DNA of 49,254 nt from Bacillota bacterium (lineage in GTDB: Bacteria; Bacillota; Clostridia; Peptostreptococcales; Anaerovoracaceae), in NCBI GenBank assembly GCA_016293805.1, contig JAEDDI010000007.1, positions 1 to 49,254 on the forward strand, read 5' to 3'. This document shows, one piece after another, positions 32,477 through 40,635 of this stretch. Below the pieces are notes generated by a model. It did no database searches. It was not told the DNA's origin and saw only the letters and a program-made list of their open reading frames with translations. The position numbers were made by a program, and so were the translations under genes. The first letter of the stretch is position 1. Each line of letters starts with the position of its first letter.

Positions 32477-32985
32477 TGGAGATGGACAATAAAGCGGTTG
32501 TATATACATCAAATACCGGAACAACTAAGGAATACGCAGAGATTATAGGCAGAAGGTGCGGACTTCCTGTTATGAGCCTTGAAGAGGCACTTGTGAATCT
32601 TGAGCGAAATGACGGAATAATATACCTCGGCTGGATTCTGTCCGGACAGATACAGGGGTTTGAGAGGGCGGACAAATGGTTTGACATCAGCGCTGTATGC
32701 GCAGTAGGCTGCGGAGCGACAGGGTCTCAGCGCGTTCAGATACAGGAAGCCAACAAGGTGGAATGCAGGCTGTTTACGCTGCAGGGAGGCCTTTTTCTTG
32801 ACAGACTGAAGGGGATGAACAGGCTGATGATGAAGATTTTTTCAAAATCGGTTATCCGGGGATACAAGGCTCAGAAGAATCTGACTGCGGACGAGGAGGC
32901 CCTGCTTGATCTTTTCAGAAACGGCGGAAGCAGAGTTTCTGAAGATAATCTGACGTCGTTTTATGAGTGGTATGATATGCAGTAA
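32473..32985 (+). CDS. Flavodoxin-like protein
   Basis: This soluble protein of about 170 residues has a flavodoxin-like fold. The phosphate-binding loop is SNTGTTKEYAE near residues 13-23, the acidic IIYLGWILSGQIQGF segment is near 50, and GCGATGSQ near 76 is a likely second FMN loop. The region from 100 on is helical and not typical of short flavodoxins; it resembles flavodoxin-domain proteins related to protoporphyrinogen oxidase HemG. The start is ATG 32473 or 32476, with GGAGGAG just upstream and an overlap of four bases with the alkD-like gene. A joint function with DNA repair is not obvious. Confidence 0.75.
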   Translation: MMEMDNKAVVYTSNTGTTKEYAEIIGRRCGLPVMSLEEALVNLERNDGIIYLGWILSGQIQGFERADKWFDISAVCAVGCGATGSQRVQIQEANKVECRLFTLQGGLFLDRLKGMNRLMMKIFSKSVIRGYKAQKNLTADEEALLDLFRNGGSRVSEDNLTSFYEWYDMQ

Positions 32986-33003
32986 AGAATATTCTGACAG
33001 AAT

Positions 33004-33030
33004 AGGCCGTGAATGCGGCCTGTTTTTTTT
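33004..33030 (+). terminator. Rho-independent terminator
   Basis: AGGCCG-TGAATG-CGGCCT forms a 6-bp stem followed by G and eight T. Confidence 0.88.
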
Positions 33031-33046
33031 ATTACGGAACTGTTTT

Positions 33047-33059
33047 GGAAACACACGGA
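33047..33059 (+). repeat. 13-bp motif upstream of the S10 promoter
   Basis: GGAAACACACGGA here is repeated exactly at 33299-33311 inside the S10 leader. Both copies are followed by a partly complementary GTGT stretch and, further on, by CCCCTTG. This copy lies before the promoter and looks like a decayed duplicate. Confidence 0.55.
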
Positions 33060-33145
33060 CAAGTGTATAGGACGAGGTGTAAAAACCCCTTGAAACGACT
33101 GGGCTTGCACTTCTCAGAATAAATGAAATTATTTTAAAAAAGGTA

Positions 33146-33174
33146 TTGCATTATCTTATCCTTTGTTATACAAT
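33146..33174 (+). promoter_or_regulatory. Promoter of the ribosomal protein supercluster
   Basis: TTGCAT (33146-33151) and TACAAT (33169-33174) are 17 bases apart. The first start codon is 245 bases away, which leaves a long leader. Confidence 0.75.
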
Positions 33175-33180
33175 GTAAGG

Positions 33181-33418
33181 GCTTGCTTTGGGCGAAGAAG
33201 CGGGAAGTTGCAGTGCTATCTGGTAATTTCCGTGGAGCAAATGTAGCCGCGAGACGGTTGCGTAGGGATTCGCCTGTTTTAATCTGAGTGTTAAATTGGG
33301 AAACACACGGAGGCGTGTGAGGAGTAAGCAAATAACGTTCACACGTTGAAATTACAGGGTTTCGAACCCCTTGTACAAGCATAGCGAAAACTGTACAAAA
33401 CAAATTTAGGAGGAAAAA
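33181..33418 (+). promoter_or_regulatory. Structured leader of the S10 operon
   Basis: About 238 bases are transcribed before rpsJ without a gene. Stems that can be seen are CACACG-GAGG-CGTGTG (33304-33319), GGGTT-TCG-AACCC near 33358-33370, and TTGTAC with GTACAA near 33371-33400, just before the ribosome site TAGGAGG. Ribosomal protein operons often have a leader bound by one of their own products; which protein would bind here is unknown. It does not match a leader that I can name. Confidence 0.55.
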
Positions 33419-33730
33419 ATGAGCGAATTACAGAAAATCAGAATCAGACTTAAGGCTTATGACCACGCGTTATTAGACCAGAGTGCTGCAAAGATTGTGG
33501 AAACTGCAAAGAAGACCGGCGCAGACGTGTCAGGCCCGATTCCACTACCAACAGAAAAGGAAGTCGTAACAATCTTAAGAGCCGTACATAAGTACAAGGA
33601 TTCAAGAGAACAGTTCGAACAGAGAACTCACAAGAGACTGATCGACATCATGAATGCGACACCTAAGACAACTGATGCTCTTACCAAGCTGGACCTTCCT
33701 GCTGGTGTAAGCATCGAAATCAAATTATAG
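33419..33730 (+). CDS. rpsJ: 30S ribosomal protein S10
   Basis: This 103-residue protein of the small subunit head also acts as NusE in antitermination complexes. It shows KIRIRLKAYDHALLDQS at the start and the conserved GPIPLPTEKEVVTILRAVHKYKDSREQFEQRTHKR loop. TAGGAGG stands eight bases before ATG. It is the first gene of the S10-spc-alpha supercluster, after a 238-base leader. Confidence 0.98.
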   Translation: MSELQKIRIRLKAYDHALLDQSAAKIVETAKKTGADVSGPIPLPTEKEVVTILRAVHKYKDSREQFEQRTHKRLIDIMNATPKTTDALTKLDLPAGVSIEIKL

Positions 33731-33807
33731 TAAGGGAACTCCCCTTAGTATGATTGCTCAAATCTCACGGAGCAATCCGCTGTAAGAATTTAGGAGGAAA
33801 AATAAAG

Positions 33808-34443
33808 ATGAAAATGATTCTAGGCAAAAAAGTCGGAATGACTCAGATCTTTACTGAAGCAGGCGATGTTGTTCCTGTAACAGTGATCGAAGCAGGTCCG
33901 GAAGTTGTAACTCAGGTCAAGACAGTTGAAACTGATGGCTACAACGCAGTGCAGGTTGGTTTCGAGGATCAGAAACCTCAGAGAGTGAACAAGCCGATGA
34001 CAGGCCACTTCGCTAAGAATGACATTGCTGTCAAGAAGTATCTGGCAGAGTTCAGAACAGAAGACGGTGAAACTTATGAGGTTGGACAGGTTATCACAGC
34101 TGCTGAATTCGAAGAAGGGAAGAAGCTTGATATCACAGGAACTTCAAAAGGTAAGGGAACTCAGGGTAACATCAAGAGACATGGACACCACAGAGGCCCT
34201 ATGAGCCACGGTTCAAAACACAAGAGATTAGCCGGTGCGCTTGCTGCCGGTACTTACCCTTCAAGAGTATTCAAGGGCAACAAGGGTCCAGGAAGAATGG
34301 GTAGAGATACAGTGACAGTTCAGAACGTTGAACTTGTAAAAGTTATTGAAGACAGAAACCTTATGCTTGTAAAGGGTGCGGTTCCAGGCAACAAGGGCGG
34401 CCTGCTTCGCATTCAGTACGCAGTAAAAGGTCAGGATAAATAG
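33808..34443 (+). CDS. rplC: 50S ribosomal protein L3
   Basis: This 211-residue early-assembly protein binds near the peptidyl transferase centre. It begins MKMILGKKVGMTQIF and has the internal loop GKGTQGNIKRHGHHRGPMSHGS. The start is ATG 33808 because TAGGAGG lies upstream; an ATG at 33754 in the same frame is not used in homologues. It lies 77 bases after rpsJ. Confidence 0.98.
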   Translation: MKMILGKKVGMTQIFTEAGDVVPVTVIEAGPEVVTQVKTVETDGYNAVQVGFEDQKPQRVNKPMTGHFAKNDIAVKKYLAEFRTEDGETYEVGQVITAAEFEEGKKLDITGTSKGKGTQGNIKRHGHHRGPMSHGSKHKRLAGALAAGTYPSRVFKGNKGPGRMGRDTVTVQNVELVKVIEDRNLMLVKGAVPGNKGGLLRIQYAVKGQDK

Positions 34444-34468
34444 AGTATTTGGGAAGGAGGAATAGAAA

Positions 34469-35092
34469 ATGGCAACATTAAAGATGCTTAACATGGCAGG
34501 AGCTGAAGTTGGCGAAATCGCATTAAATGACGATGTTTTCGCAATCACTCCAAACGAATACGCTGTTCATGACGTAATTAAGAACTACCTGGCTTGCCAG
34601 AGACAGGGCACTCAGTCAGCAAAGACAAGAGGAGAAGTCAGAGGAGGCGGAAGAAAGCCTTTCAGACAGAAGGGAACAGGCCGTCACAGACAGGGACATT
34701 CAACAGACCCGTCACAGATCGGAGGAGGTATCGTATTTGCTCCGAAGCCAAGAGACTACAGATACAGAATCAACAGAAAAGTTAAAAAGCTCGCTATGAA
34801 GTCAGCTTTATCAGATAAGGTTGCAAACGGTGAAATGATTGTACTTGATTCATTATCATTCGAAGCACCTAAGACCAAGGAAATGATTAAGGTATTAGAA
34901 AACGTTAAGGCAGAGGGAAAGGCTCTTATCGTTATGGCTGAAAAGGACGAGAACGTTATCAAGTCAGCTGCTAATATCCCTGGCGTAAGAACTGTTTTAG
35001 TAGGAACTATGAACGTTTACGAAATCGTTCACCACACAAATTTCATTGCTACTGAAGCAGCAATCAAGAAGATCGAGGAGGTATATGCATAA
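34469..35092 (+). CDS. rplD: 50S ribosomal protein L4
   Basis: This 207-residue protein lines the exit tunnel and in several bacteria regulates the S10 operon. The tunnel loop is visible (KTRGEVRGGGRKPFRQKGTG). GGGAAGGAGG precedes the start. It overlaps rplW by one base (TAATG). Confidence 0.98.
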   Translation: MATLKMLNMAGAEVGEIALNDDVFAITPNEYAVHDVIKNYLACQRQGTQSAKTRGEVRGGGRKPFRQKGTGRHRQGHSTDPSQIGGGIVFAPKPRDYRYRINRKVKKLAMKSALSDKVANGEMIVLDSLSFEAPKTKEMIKVLENVKAEGKALIVMAEKDENVIKSAANIPGVRTVLVGTMNVYEIVHHTNFIATEAAIKKIEEVYA

Positions 35093-35382
35093 TGAAAACT
35101 CCATACGACGTAATCATCAAGCCTGTAATATCAGAAAAGTCAATGGACGATGCACAGGCAAAGAAATACACATTCAAGGTTGACCCAAGAGCCAACAAGA
35201 CTCAGGTAAAGCTTGCAGTTGAAGAGATTTTCAACGTTGAAGTTGCAAAGGTTAACATCATGAATGTTCAGGGTAAAGTTAAGAGAATGGGAAGATACGT
35301 TGGAAAGACTAGCGCTTCAAAGAAAGCAATAGTTACACTTACTCCAGAAAGTAAGGAAATCGAATTCTTCCAGGGACTATAA
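35092..35382 (+). CDS. rplW: 50S ribosomal protein L23
   Basis: This 96-residue protein sits at the tunnel exit, where trigger factor and the signal recognition particle dock. It begins MKTPYDVIIKPVISEKSM and has the loop GKVKRMGRYVGKTS. Translation is probably coupled to rplD through the one-base overlap. Confidence 0.98.
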   Translation: MKTPYDVIIKPVISEKSMDDAQAKKYTFKVDPRANKTQVKLAVEEIFNVEVAKVNIMNVQGKVKRMGRYVGKTSASKKAIVTLTPESKEIEFFQGL

Positions 35383-35400
35383 TTTAGGAGGTAGCTAGAC

Positions 35401-36234
35401 ATGGGAATTAAGAAATACAATCCGACTACTCCTGGTTTAAGAGGAATGACAGTTTCCACATTTGAGGAAATCACAAAAAGCACTCCTGAAAAGTCGTTGA
35501 CAGTAACATTAAAGAAGCATGCCGGAAGAAACAACAGAGGTAAGATTACTGTAAGACATCAGGGCGGCGGATACAGACCTAAGTACAGAATCATCGACTT
35601 TAAGAGAACTAAAGACGGTATACCAGGAAACGTAAAGGCAATCGAATACGATCCTAACAGATCAGCAAACATTGCTTTAATCGTTTACGCAGACGGTGAA
35701 AAGAGATATATAATCGCTCCTAACAAGCTTATGGTTGGAGATGTTATCTATTCAGGACCTGAAGCAGACATCAAGACAGGTAATGCATTACCGCTTGCAA
35801 ACATTCCTGTAGGTACTATTATTCACAATGTTGAACTTCAGCCTGGAAAGGGCGGACAGCTTGCAAGATCAGCAGGAAACGGCGCTCAGTTAATGGCTAA
35901 GGAAGGAAAGTACGCTCAGGTAAGACTTCCATCCGGAGAAGTAAGAAAAGTAAGAATCGAATGCAGAGCCACAATCGGTGAAGTCGGCAACGGCGACCAC
36001 GGTAACATCCAGATTGGTAAGGCAGGACGTAAGAGACATATGGGTATCAGGCCTACAGTAAGAGGTTCGGTAATGAACCCTAACGACCACCCTCACGGCG
36101 GTGGTGAAGGCAGAGCGCCTATCGGACGTAAGGGTCCTGTTACTCCTTGGGGTAAGCCTGCTCTTGGATACAAGACAAGGAAGAAGAACAAGGAATCCAA
36201 CAAGTATATCGTAAAGAGAAGAAACGAAAAGTAA
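35401..36234 (+). CDS. rplB: 50S ribosomal protein L2
   Basis: This 277-residue protein is needed for subunit joining and peptide bond formation. It shows GIKKYNPTTPGLRGM at the start and, near the end, the conserved VMNPNDHPHGGGEGRAPIG loop with the functional His. TTTAGGAGG precedes the start. Length is normal. Confidence 0.98.
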   Translation: MGIKKYNPTTPGLRGMTVSTFEEITKSTPEKSLTVTLKKHAGRNNRGKITVRHQGGGYRPKYRIIDFKRTKDGIPGNVKAIEYDPNRSANIALIVYADGEKRYIIAPNKLMVGDVIYSGPEADIKTGNALPLANIPVGTIIHNVELQPGKGGQLARSAGNGAQLMAKEGKYAQVRLPSGEVRKVRIECRATIGEVGNGDHGNIQIGKAGRKRHMGIRPTVRGSVMNPNDHPHGGGEGRAPIGRKGPVTPWGKPALGYKTRKKNKESNKYIVKRRNEK

Positions 36235-36251
36235 GGGAAGGAGCATAAATA

Positions 36252-36524
36252 ATGGGTAGATCACTTAAAAAGGGCCCTTTCGTAGAAGCTAAGCTGTTAA
36301 AGGCAATCGATGAGATGAACGCAGCTAACGAAAAGAAAGTCGTTAAGACATGGTCAAGACCATCAACAATATTCCCACAGATGGTGGGACACACTATTGC
36401 TGTACATGACGGAAGAAAGCATGTTCCTGTATATATCACAGAAGATATGGTAGGTCACAGACTTGGAGAATTCGCTCCAACAAGAACTTACAGAGGTCAT
36501 GCGGCTGACAAGAAGAGTAAATAA
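36252..36524 (+). CDS. rpsS: 30S ribosomal protein S19
   Basis: This 90-residue protein of the 30S head contacts S13 and tRNA. It starts MGRSLKKGPFVEAKLLKAI and contains WSRPSTIFPQMVGHTIAVHDG and the LGEFAPTRTYRGH end. GGAAGGAG stands upstream, 17 bases after rplB. Confidence 0.98.
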   Translation: MGRSLKKGPFVEAKLLKAIDEMNAANEKKVVKTWSRPSTIFPQMVGHTIAVHDGRKHVPVYITEDMVGHRLGEFAPTRTYRGHAADKKSK

Positions 36525-36541
36525 GAGAGGAGATAAATAAA

Positions 36542-36880
36542 ATGGCAGAAGCAAAAGCAATTGCAAAATACGTTAGAATGTCTCCTATCAAGCTTGCACC
36601 TGTTACTGACTTAGTAAGAGGAAAAGACTTACAGGAAGCACTTAACATATTAAAGTTCACACCTGGCAAGGGTGCTGAGATCGTTGAAAAAGTAGTTAAA
36701 TCAGCAGCAGCTAACGCTGAGGAAAATCACAAGATGAACCCAGACAACTTATATGTTGCTGAAATCTATGCGAACCAGGGACCTACAATGAAGAGATGGA
36801 GAGCTGGTTCACAGGGCAGAGCATCAATCATCTTAAAGAGATCAAGCCACGTTGGCGTTACTTTAAGAGAAAGAGATTAG
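36542..36880 (+). CDS. rplV: 50S ribosomal protein L22
   Basis: This 112-residue protein has a beta-hairpin loop that reaches into the exit tunnel, where macrolide resistance changes arise. AKYVRMSPIKLAPVTDLVRG marks the start, and the hairpin region GPTMKRWRAGSQGRAS is intact. GAGAGGAG precedes the ATG. Confidence 0.98.
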   Translation: MAEAKAIAKYVRMSPIKLAPVTDLVRGKDLQEALNILKFTPGKGAEIVEKVVKSAAANAEENHKMNPDNLYVAEIYANQGPTMKRWRAGSQGRASIILKRSSHVGVTLRERD

Positions 36881-36896
36881 TTAAGGAGGTTCATCA

Positions 36897-37763
36897 ATGG
36901 GTCAGAAAGTAAGTCCACACGGATTAAGAGTCGGCGTAATAAAGGACTGGGATTCCAAGTGGTATGCAGACAAGGCAAACTTTGCTGATTATCTTATCGA
37001 AGATAATAAAGTTAGAACATATGTAAAGAAAAAGTTATATGTTGCAGGCATTTCAAAGGTTCTTATCGAAAGAGCTGCAGAAAACAAGATCAAGGTTATC
37101 ATCCTTACAGCAAGACCTGGTATGGTAATCGGAAGATCCGGAGACGGCATCGAAGAACTTAAGAAGGACATTGCAAAGATGACTGGCAAGGAAGTAGTCA
37201 TCAGCATAGAGGAAATCAAGAGAGCAGAATTAGATGCACAGCTTACTGCCGAATCAGTTGCACAGGCGCTTGAAAGAAGAGTGTCATTCAGAAGAGCAAT
37301 GAAGCAGGCAATCGGCAGAACAATGAAGGCCGGAGCTAAGGGAATCAAGATTTCAACAGGCGGAAGACTTGGCGGAGCAGAAATCGCAAGATCAGAAAAA
37401 TACAGCGAAGGTAATGTTCCTCTTCACACATTAAGAGCTAACATCGACTATGGTTTCGCTGAAGCTGATACAACTTATGGCAAGCTCGGTGTTAAGGTTT
37501 GGATCAACCACGGCGAAGTTCTTGAAAAAGGTCTTGTAAGCCCTATTCCTGAAGAAAAACAGGAGAGAAGAGGCCGCAAGGGCGACAGAAGAAGAAATGA
37601 CCGTAACGGCAAGAGACCTGAAAGAAGAGATAACAGACGCGGCAGAGAAGAAGACACAAGAGCTCCAAAGGCTGTTAACCAGAGAATAAGAGCCAAGAAG
37701 GTAGTTGAACCACAGGTTGAAGAAGCTCCTGCAGTTGAAACTGCAGAGACAGAAGAAGCATAG
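36897..37763 (+). CDS. rpsC: 30S ribosomal protein S3 with extended C-terminal tail
   Basis: This protein of the mRNA entry site has a KH domain (MGQKVSPHGLRVGVIKDWDS start, RPGMVIGRSGDGIEEL) and the S3 C-terminal domain (GGRLGGAEIARSEKYSEG, VWINHGEVL). At 288 residues it is about 70 longer than the usual 210-220. The added tail, from about residue 220, is Arg- and Lys-rich (RRGRKGDRRRNDRNGKRPER), then acidic and Ala-rich (EEAPAVETAETEEA), and is probably disordered. TAAGGAGG precedes the start. Confidence 0.97.
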   Translation: MGQKVSPHGLRVGVIKDWDSKWYADKANFADYLIEDNKVRTYVKKKLYVAGISKVLIERAAENKIKVIILTARPGMVIGRSGDGIEELKKDIAKMTGKEVVISIEEIKRAELDAQLTAESVAQALERRVSFRRAMKQAIGRTMKAGAKGIKISTGGRLGGAEIARSEKYSEGNVPLHTLRANIDYGFAEADTTYGKLGVKVWINHGEVLEKGLVSPIPEEKQERRGRKGDRRRNDRNGKRPERRDNRRGREEDTRAPKAVNQRIRAKKVVEPQVEEAPAVETAETEEA

Positions 37764-37788
37764 ACGATAGGAAAGGAGGAACACAGAT

Positions 37789-38223
37789 ATGTTAATGCCA
37801 AAGCGCGTTAAACGTAGAAGAGTCCACAGAGGTAGAATGAAGGGCAAAGCAACAAAGGGCAATACAATCACTTACGGTGAATACGGTCTTGTTGCTACAG
37901 AATGCGGATGGATCACTTCAAACCAGATAGAGGCAGCCAGAGTTGCAATGACAAGATCTATCAGAAGAGGTGGTAAAGTATATATTAAGATTTTCCCACA
38001 TAAGCCAGTATCAAAGAAGCCGGCAGGCGTTCGTATGGGTTCTGGTAAGGGTGTGCCTGAATACTGGGTAGCAGTAGTTAAGCCGGGCAGAGTAATGTTC
38101 GAAATCGAAGGCGTTACTGAAGAGCAGGCAAGAGAAGCTATCAGACTTGCTTCTCATAAGCTCCCTATCAAGTCAAAGTTTGCCATGAAGGCAGCTGAAA
38201 AAGTAGAGGGTGGTGAAGCATAA
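37789..38223 (+). CDS. rplP: 50S ribosomal protein L16
   Basis: This 144-residue protein contacts the A-site tRNA and is needed for late 50S assembly. It starts MLMPKRVKRRRVHRGRMKG and has the loop GSGKGVPEYWVAVVKPGRV with the conserved Arg region. AAAGGAGG is upstream. Its stop overlaps rpmC by one base. Confidence 0.98.
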   Translation: MLMPKRVKRRRVHRGRMKGKATKGNTITYGEYGLVATECGWITSNQIEAARVAMTRSIRRGGKVYIKIFPHKPVSKKPAGVRMGSGKGVPEYWVAVVKPGRVMFEIEGVTEEQAREAIRLASHKLPIKSKFAMKAAEKVEGGEA

Positions 38224-38417
38224 TGGAATTAAAGAGAATGAGAGAAATGACAGAAGTTGAACTTAATGCTGAACTTGAAAGCATGAAGAAAGAATTATTC
38301 AACTTAAGATTCCAGCATGTTACTGGACAGCTTGAAAACCCGCTTAAGCTTAAGGAAACCAAGAGAGATATCGCTAGAGTCAAGACTATTATAAGAGAAA
38401 AAGAGCTTGCTAAATAA
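38223..38417 (+). CDS. rpmC: 50S ribosomal protein L29
   Basis: This 64-residue two-helix protein near the tunnel exit contacts L23. MELKRMREMTEVELNAEL and LRFQHVTGQLENPLKLKETK are typical. It starts inside the rplP stop (TAATG). Confidence 0.97.
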   Translation: MELKRMREMTEVELNAELESMKKELFNLRFQHVTGQLENPLKLKETKRDIARVKTIIREKELAK

Positions 38418-38435
38418 CAGAAAGGAGGATGTACT

Positions 38436-38696
38436 ATGGCAGTTGAAAGAAACAGAAGAAAGACTATCGTCGGAATCGTAACATCTGACAAGATGGATAA
38501 GACAGTAGTAGTTACAATCGAAGAGTTCGTAAGACATTCCCTTTACGGCAAGGAAGTTAAGAGAACTAAGAAGATTAAGGCACATGATGAAAACAATGAG
38601 TGTCAGATTGGCGATAAAGTAAGAATTATGGAGACTAGACCTCTGTCGAAGGATAAGAGATGGAGAGTAGTCAGCATTGTAGAAAAGGTTAAGTAA
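38436..38696 (+). CDS. rpsQ: 30S ribosomal protein S17
   Basis: This 86-residue OB-fold primary binding protein of the 30S body shows RKTIVGIVTSDKMDKTVVV at the start and ETRPLSKDKRWRVVSIVEK at the end. AAAGGAGG precedes the ATG. Confidence 0.98.
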   Translation: MAVERNRRKTIVGIVTSDKMDKTVVVTIEEFVRHSLYGKEVKRTKKIKAHDENNECQIGDKVRIMETRPLSKDKRWRVVSIVEKVK

Positions 38697-38711
38697 AGGA
38701 GGCAACTGTAA

Positions 38712-39080
38712 ATGATTCAGACAGAAACAAGATTAAGAGTTGCTGACAATTCAGGCGCAAAAGAGTTACTTTGCATCCGTATCTTAGGCGGAACAAGCCG
38801 TCAGTATGCAAACATCGGTGACGTAATTGTATGCGCTGTTAAGGAAGCAACACCAGGCGGCGTTGTTAAAAAAGGCGATGTAGTTAAGGCCGTTGTAGTT
38901 AGATCAAAGCATGGTGCAAGAAGAGCTGATGGCAGCTACGTAAAGTTCGATCAGAATGCAGCAGTAATCATCAAGGATGACAAGACTCCTACAGGAACTC
39001 GTATTTTTGGACCTGTTGCGAGAGAACTTAGAGAAAAAGGCTTCATGAAGATAGTGTCACTGGCACCGGAAGTATTATAG
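38712..39080 (+). CDS. rplN: 50S ribosomal protein L14
   Basis: This 122-residue protein of the subunit interface is also the docking site of RsfS. It starts MIQTETRLRVADNSGAKEL and has the loop KHGARRADGSYVKFDQNA and ends ELREKGFMKIVSLAPEVL. AAAGGAGG lies 11 bases upstream. Confidence 0.98.
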   Translation: MIQTETRLRVADNSGAKELLCIRILGGTSRQYANIGDVIVCAVKEATPGGVVKKGDVVKAVVVRSKHGARRADGSYVKFDQNAAVIIKDDKTPTGTRIFGPVARELREKGFMKIVSLAPEVL

Positions 39081-39090
39081 GAGGTCAAGG

Positions 39091-39396
39091 ATGCGTATCA
39101 AAAAAGACGACACAGTAATGGTTATTGCCGGAAAAGACAAAGGCAAGACTGGTAAAGTTTTAAAGGCTATGCCAAAAGAAAACAAAGTTATCGTTGAAGG
39201 TGTTAACATTCAGACTAAGCACCAGAAGCAGACTCAGACATCAGTTGCTGAAATCAAGCACCAGCCTGGTCCTATCGATGTATCAAACGTAATGTACTAC
39301 GATTCAAAGACTAAGGCTCCTACAAAGATCGGTTACAAGATTGTAGGAAACGACAAAGTTCGTGTTTCAAGAAAAACCGGACAGGAAATTGACTAG
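39091..39396 (+). CDS. rplX: 50S ribosomal protein L24
   Basis: This 101-residue assembly initiator has the KOW motif at the N-terminus (IKKDDTVMVIAGKDKGKTGKV) and a typical NIQTKHQKQTQTSVAEI middle part. AGGAGG is seven bases before the start, 10 bases after rplN. Confidence 0.98.
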   Translation: MRIKKDDTVMVIAGKDKGKTGKVLKAMPKENKVIVEGVNIQTKHQKQTQTSVAEIKHQPGPIDVSNVMYYDSKTKAPTKIGYKIVGNDKVRVSRKTGQEID

Positions 39397-39413
39397 GAAA
39401 GGAGGAGACGGTT

Positions 39414-39956
39414 TTGACAGCTAGAATGAGAGAATTATACAATAATCAGGTTTATGGAGCATTACAGGACAAGTTTCAGTACAGCAATGTAATGGAAATC
39501 CCTAAGCTTGAGAAGATTACAATCAACATGGGTCTTGGCGAAGCAAAGGACAACGCAAAGATTATCGAACAGGCAGTTAAGGAGCTTGCTGCTATTTCAG
39601 GACAGAAGCCTGTAGTAACAAAGGCAAGAAAGTCAATCGCTAACTTCAAGGTTAGAGAAGGAATGCCTGTAGGAGTCAAGGTTACTTTAAGAGGAGACCA
39701 GATGTATGAATTTGCTGATAAGTTCTTCAATATCGCTCTTCCTAGAGTTAGAGACTTCAAGGGTGTTAGCAAGAACTCATTTGACGGCAGAGGAAACTAT
39801 GCAATGGGTATCAAGGAACAGTTAATCTTCCCTGAAATCAGCTATGACCAGGTTGAAATTATCAAAGGTATGGACATAGTATTCACAACATCGGCAAAGA
39901 CTGACGAAGAGGCTATGGAGCTTCTGAGGTTATTAGGTCTGCCGTTCGAAAAGTAG
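39414..39956 (+). CDS. rplE: 50S ribosomal protein L5
   Basis: This 180-residue 5S rRNA-binding protein of the central protuberance contains VMEIPKLEKITINMGLGEA and GMDIVFTTSAKTDEEAMELL near the end. The start is TTG at 39414, seven bases after AAAGGAGGAG; the ATG four codons later is too far from that site (about 19 bases). It is the only TTG start in the ribosomal cluster, which may lower its translation. Confidence 0.96.
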   Translation: MTARMRELYNNQVYGALQDKFQYSNVMEIPKLEKITINMGLGEAKDNAKIIEQAVKELAAISGQKPVVTKARKSIANFKVREGMPVGVKVTLRGDQMYEFADKFFNIALPRVRDFKGVSKNSFDGRGNYAMGIKEQLIFPEISYDQVEIIKGMDIVFTTSAKTDEEAMELLRLLGLPFEK

Positions 39957-39967
39957 GAGGTTAACTA

Positions 39968-40153
39968 ATGGCTAAAACATCTTTAAAAGTAAAACAGCAG
40001 AGAAAACCTAAGTTCTCAACAAGAGCTTATACAAGATGCAGAATCTGCGGAAGACCGCACTCAGTATTAAGAAAGTACGGAATCTGCCGTGTATGCTTCA
40101 GAGAACTTGCATATAAAGGTGAAATACCAGGCGTAAAGAAAGCAAGCTGGTAG
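39968..40153 (+). CDS. rpsN: 30S ribosomal protein S14, zinc type
   Basis: This 61-residue short zinc form of S14 (often called S14Z) has both CxxC pairs, CRICGRPHSVLRKYGICRVC, and the end PGVKKASW. The zinc-free long form is usually a stress copy elsewhere in the genome. TAGGAGG stands upstream, 11 bases after rplE. Confidence 0.97.
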   Translation: MAKTSLKVKQQRKPKFSTRAYTRCRICGRPHSVLRKYGICRVCFRELAYKGEIPGVKKASW

Positions 40154-40226
40154 AATTAAGTTTTTTATTTAGGATTGCGAAGGCTGCCTTAGGGCAGAAC
40201 CACGCGAAGAGAGGAGAAACTGTAAA
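40154..40226 (+). promoter_or_regulatory. Structured interval before rpsH
   Basis: The 73-base gap is unusually long for this cluster. It can form a segmented hairpin at 40177-40205: GCG with CGC, GG with CC and CTGCC with GGCAG, around a TTAG loop, with unpaired A bases on each side. An A-rich interrupted helix directly before the S8 gene is a candidate site for S8 feedback control. It is also preceded by a T6 run. Confidence 0.5.
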
Positions 40227-40625
40227 ATGACAATGACAGATCCAGTAGCAGATATGCTCACTAGAATCAGAAATGCCAATACTGTATGCCATCCGACAGT
40301 TGATATTCCTGCATCAAAGATGAAGAAATCAATCGCAGAAATATTACTTGACGAAGGATATATCAGCGGCTTTGAAGTTATAGAAGACGGCAAGCAGGGA
40401 ATCATCAGAGTAGAGATGAAATACGGTGCTGATAAGGAAAGAGTTATCAAGGGCATCAAGAAGATCTCAAAGCCCGGCTTAAAAGTTTATGCTAAGGCTG
40501 ACAATGTGCCTAAGGTTTTAGGCGGACTTGGAATCGCTATTATCTCAACATCAAAGGGAGTAATAAGCGACAAGGAAGCAAGAAAACTCGGTGTTGGCGG
40601 CGAAGTAATTTGTTATGTTTGGTAG
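40227..40625 (+). CDS. rpsH: 30S ribosomal protein S8
   Basis: This 132-residue primary rRNA-binding protein regulates the spc operon in Escherichia coli. It starts MTMTDPVADMLTRIRNANTV and ends with the conserved ISTSKGVISDKEARKLGVGG and CYVW. AGAGGAG is 11 bases before the ATG. Confidence 0.98.
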   Translation: MTMTDPVADMLTRIRNANTVCHPTVDIPASKMKKSIAEILLDEGYISGFEVIEDGKQGIIRVEMKYGADKERVIKGIKKISKPGLKVYAKADNVPKVLGGLGIAIISTSKGVISDKEARKLGVGGEVICYVW

Positions 40626-40635
40626 GAGGTAGAAA

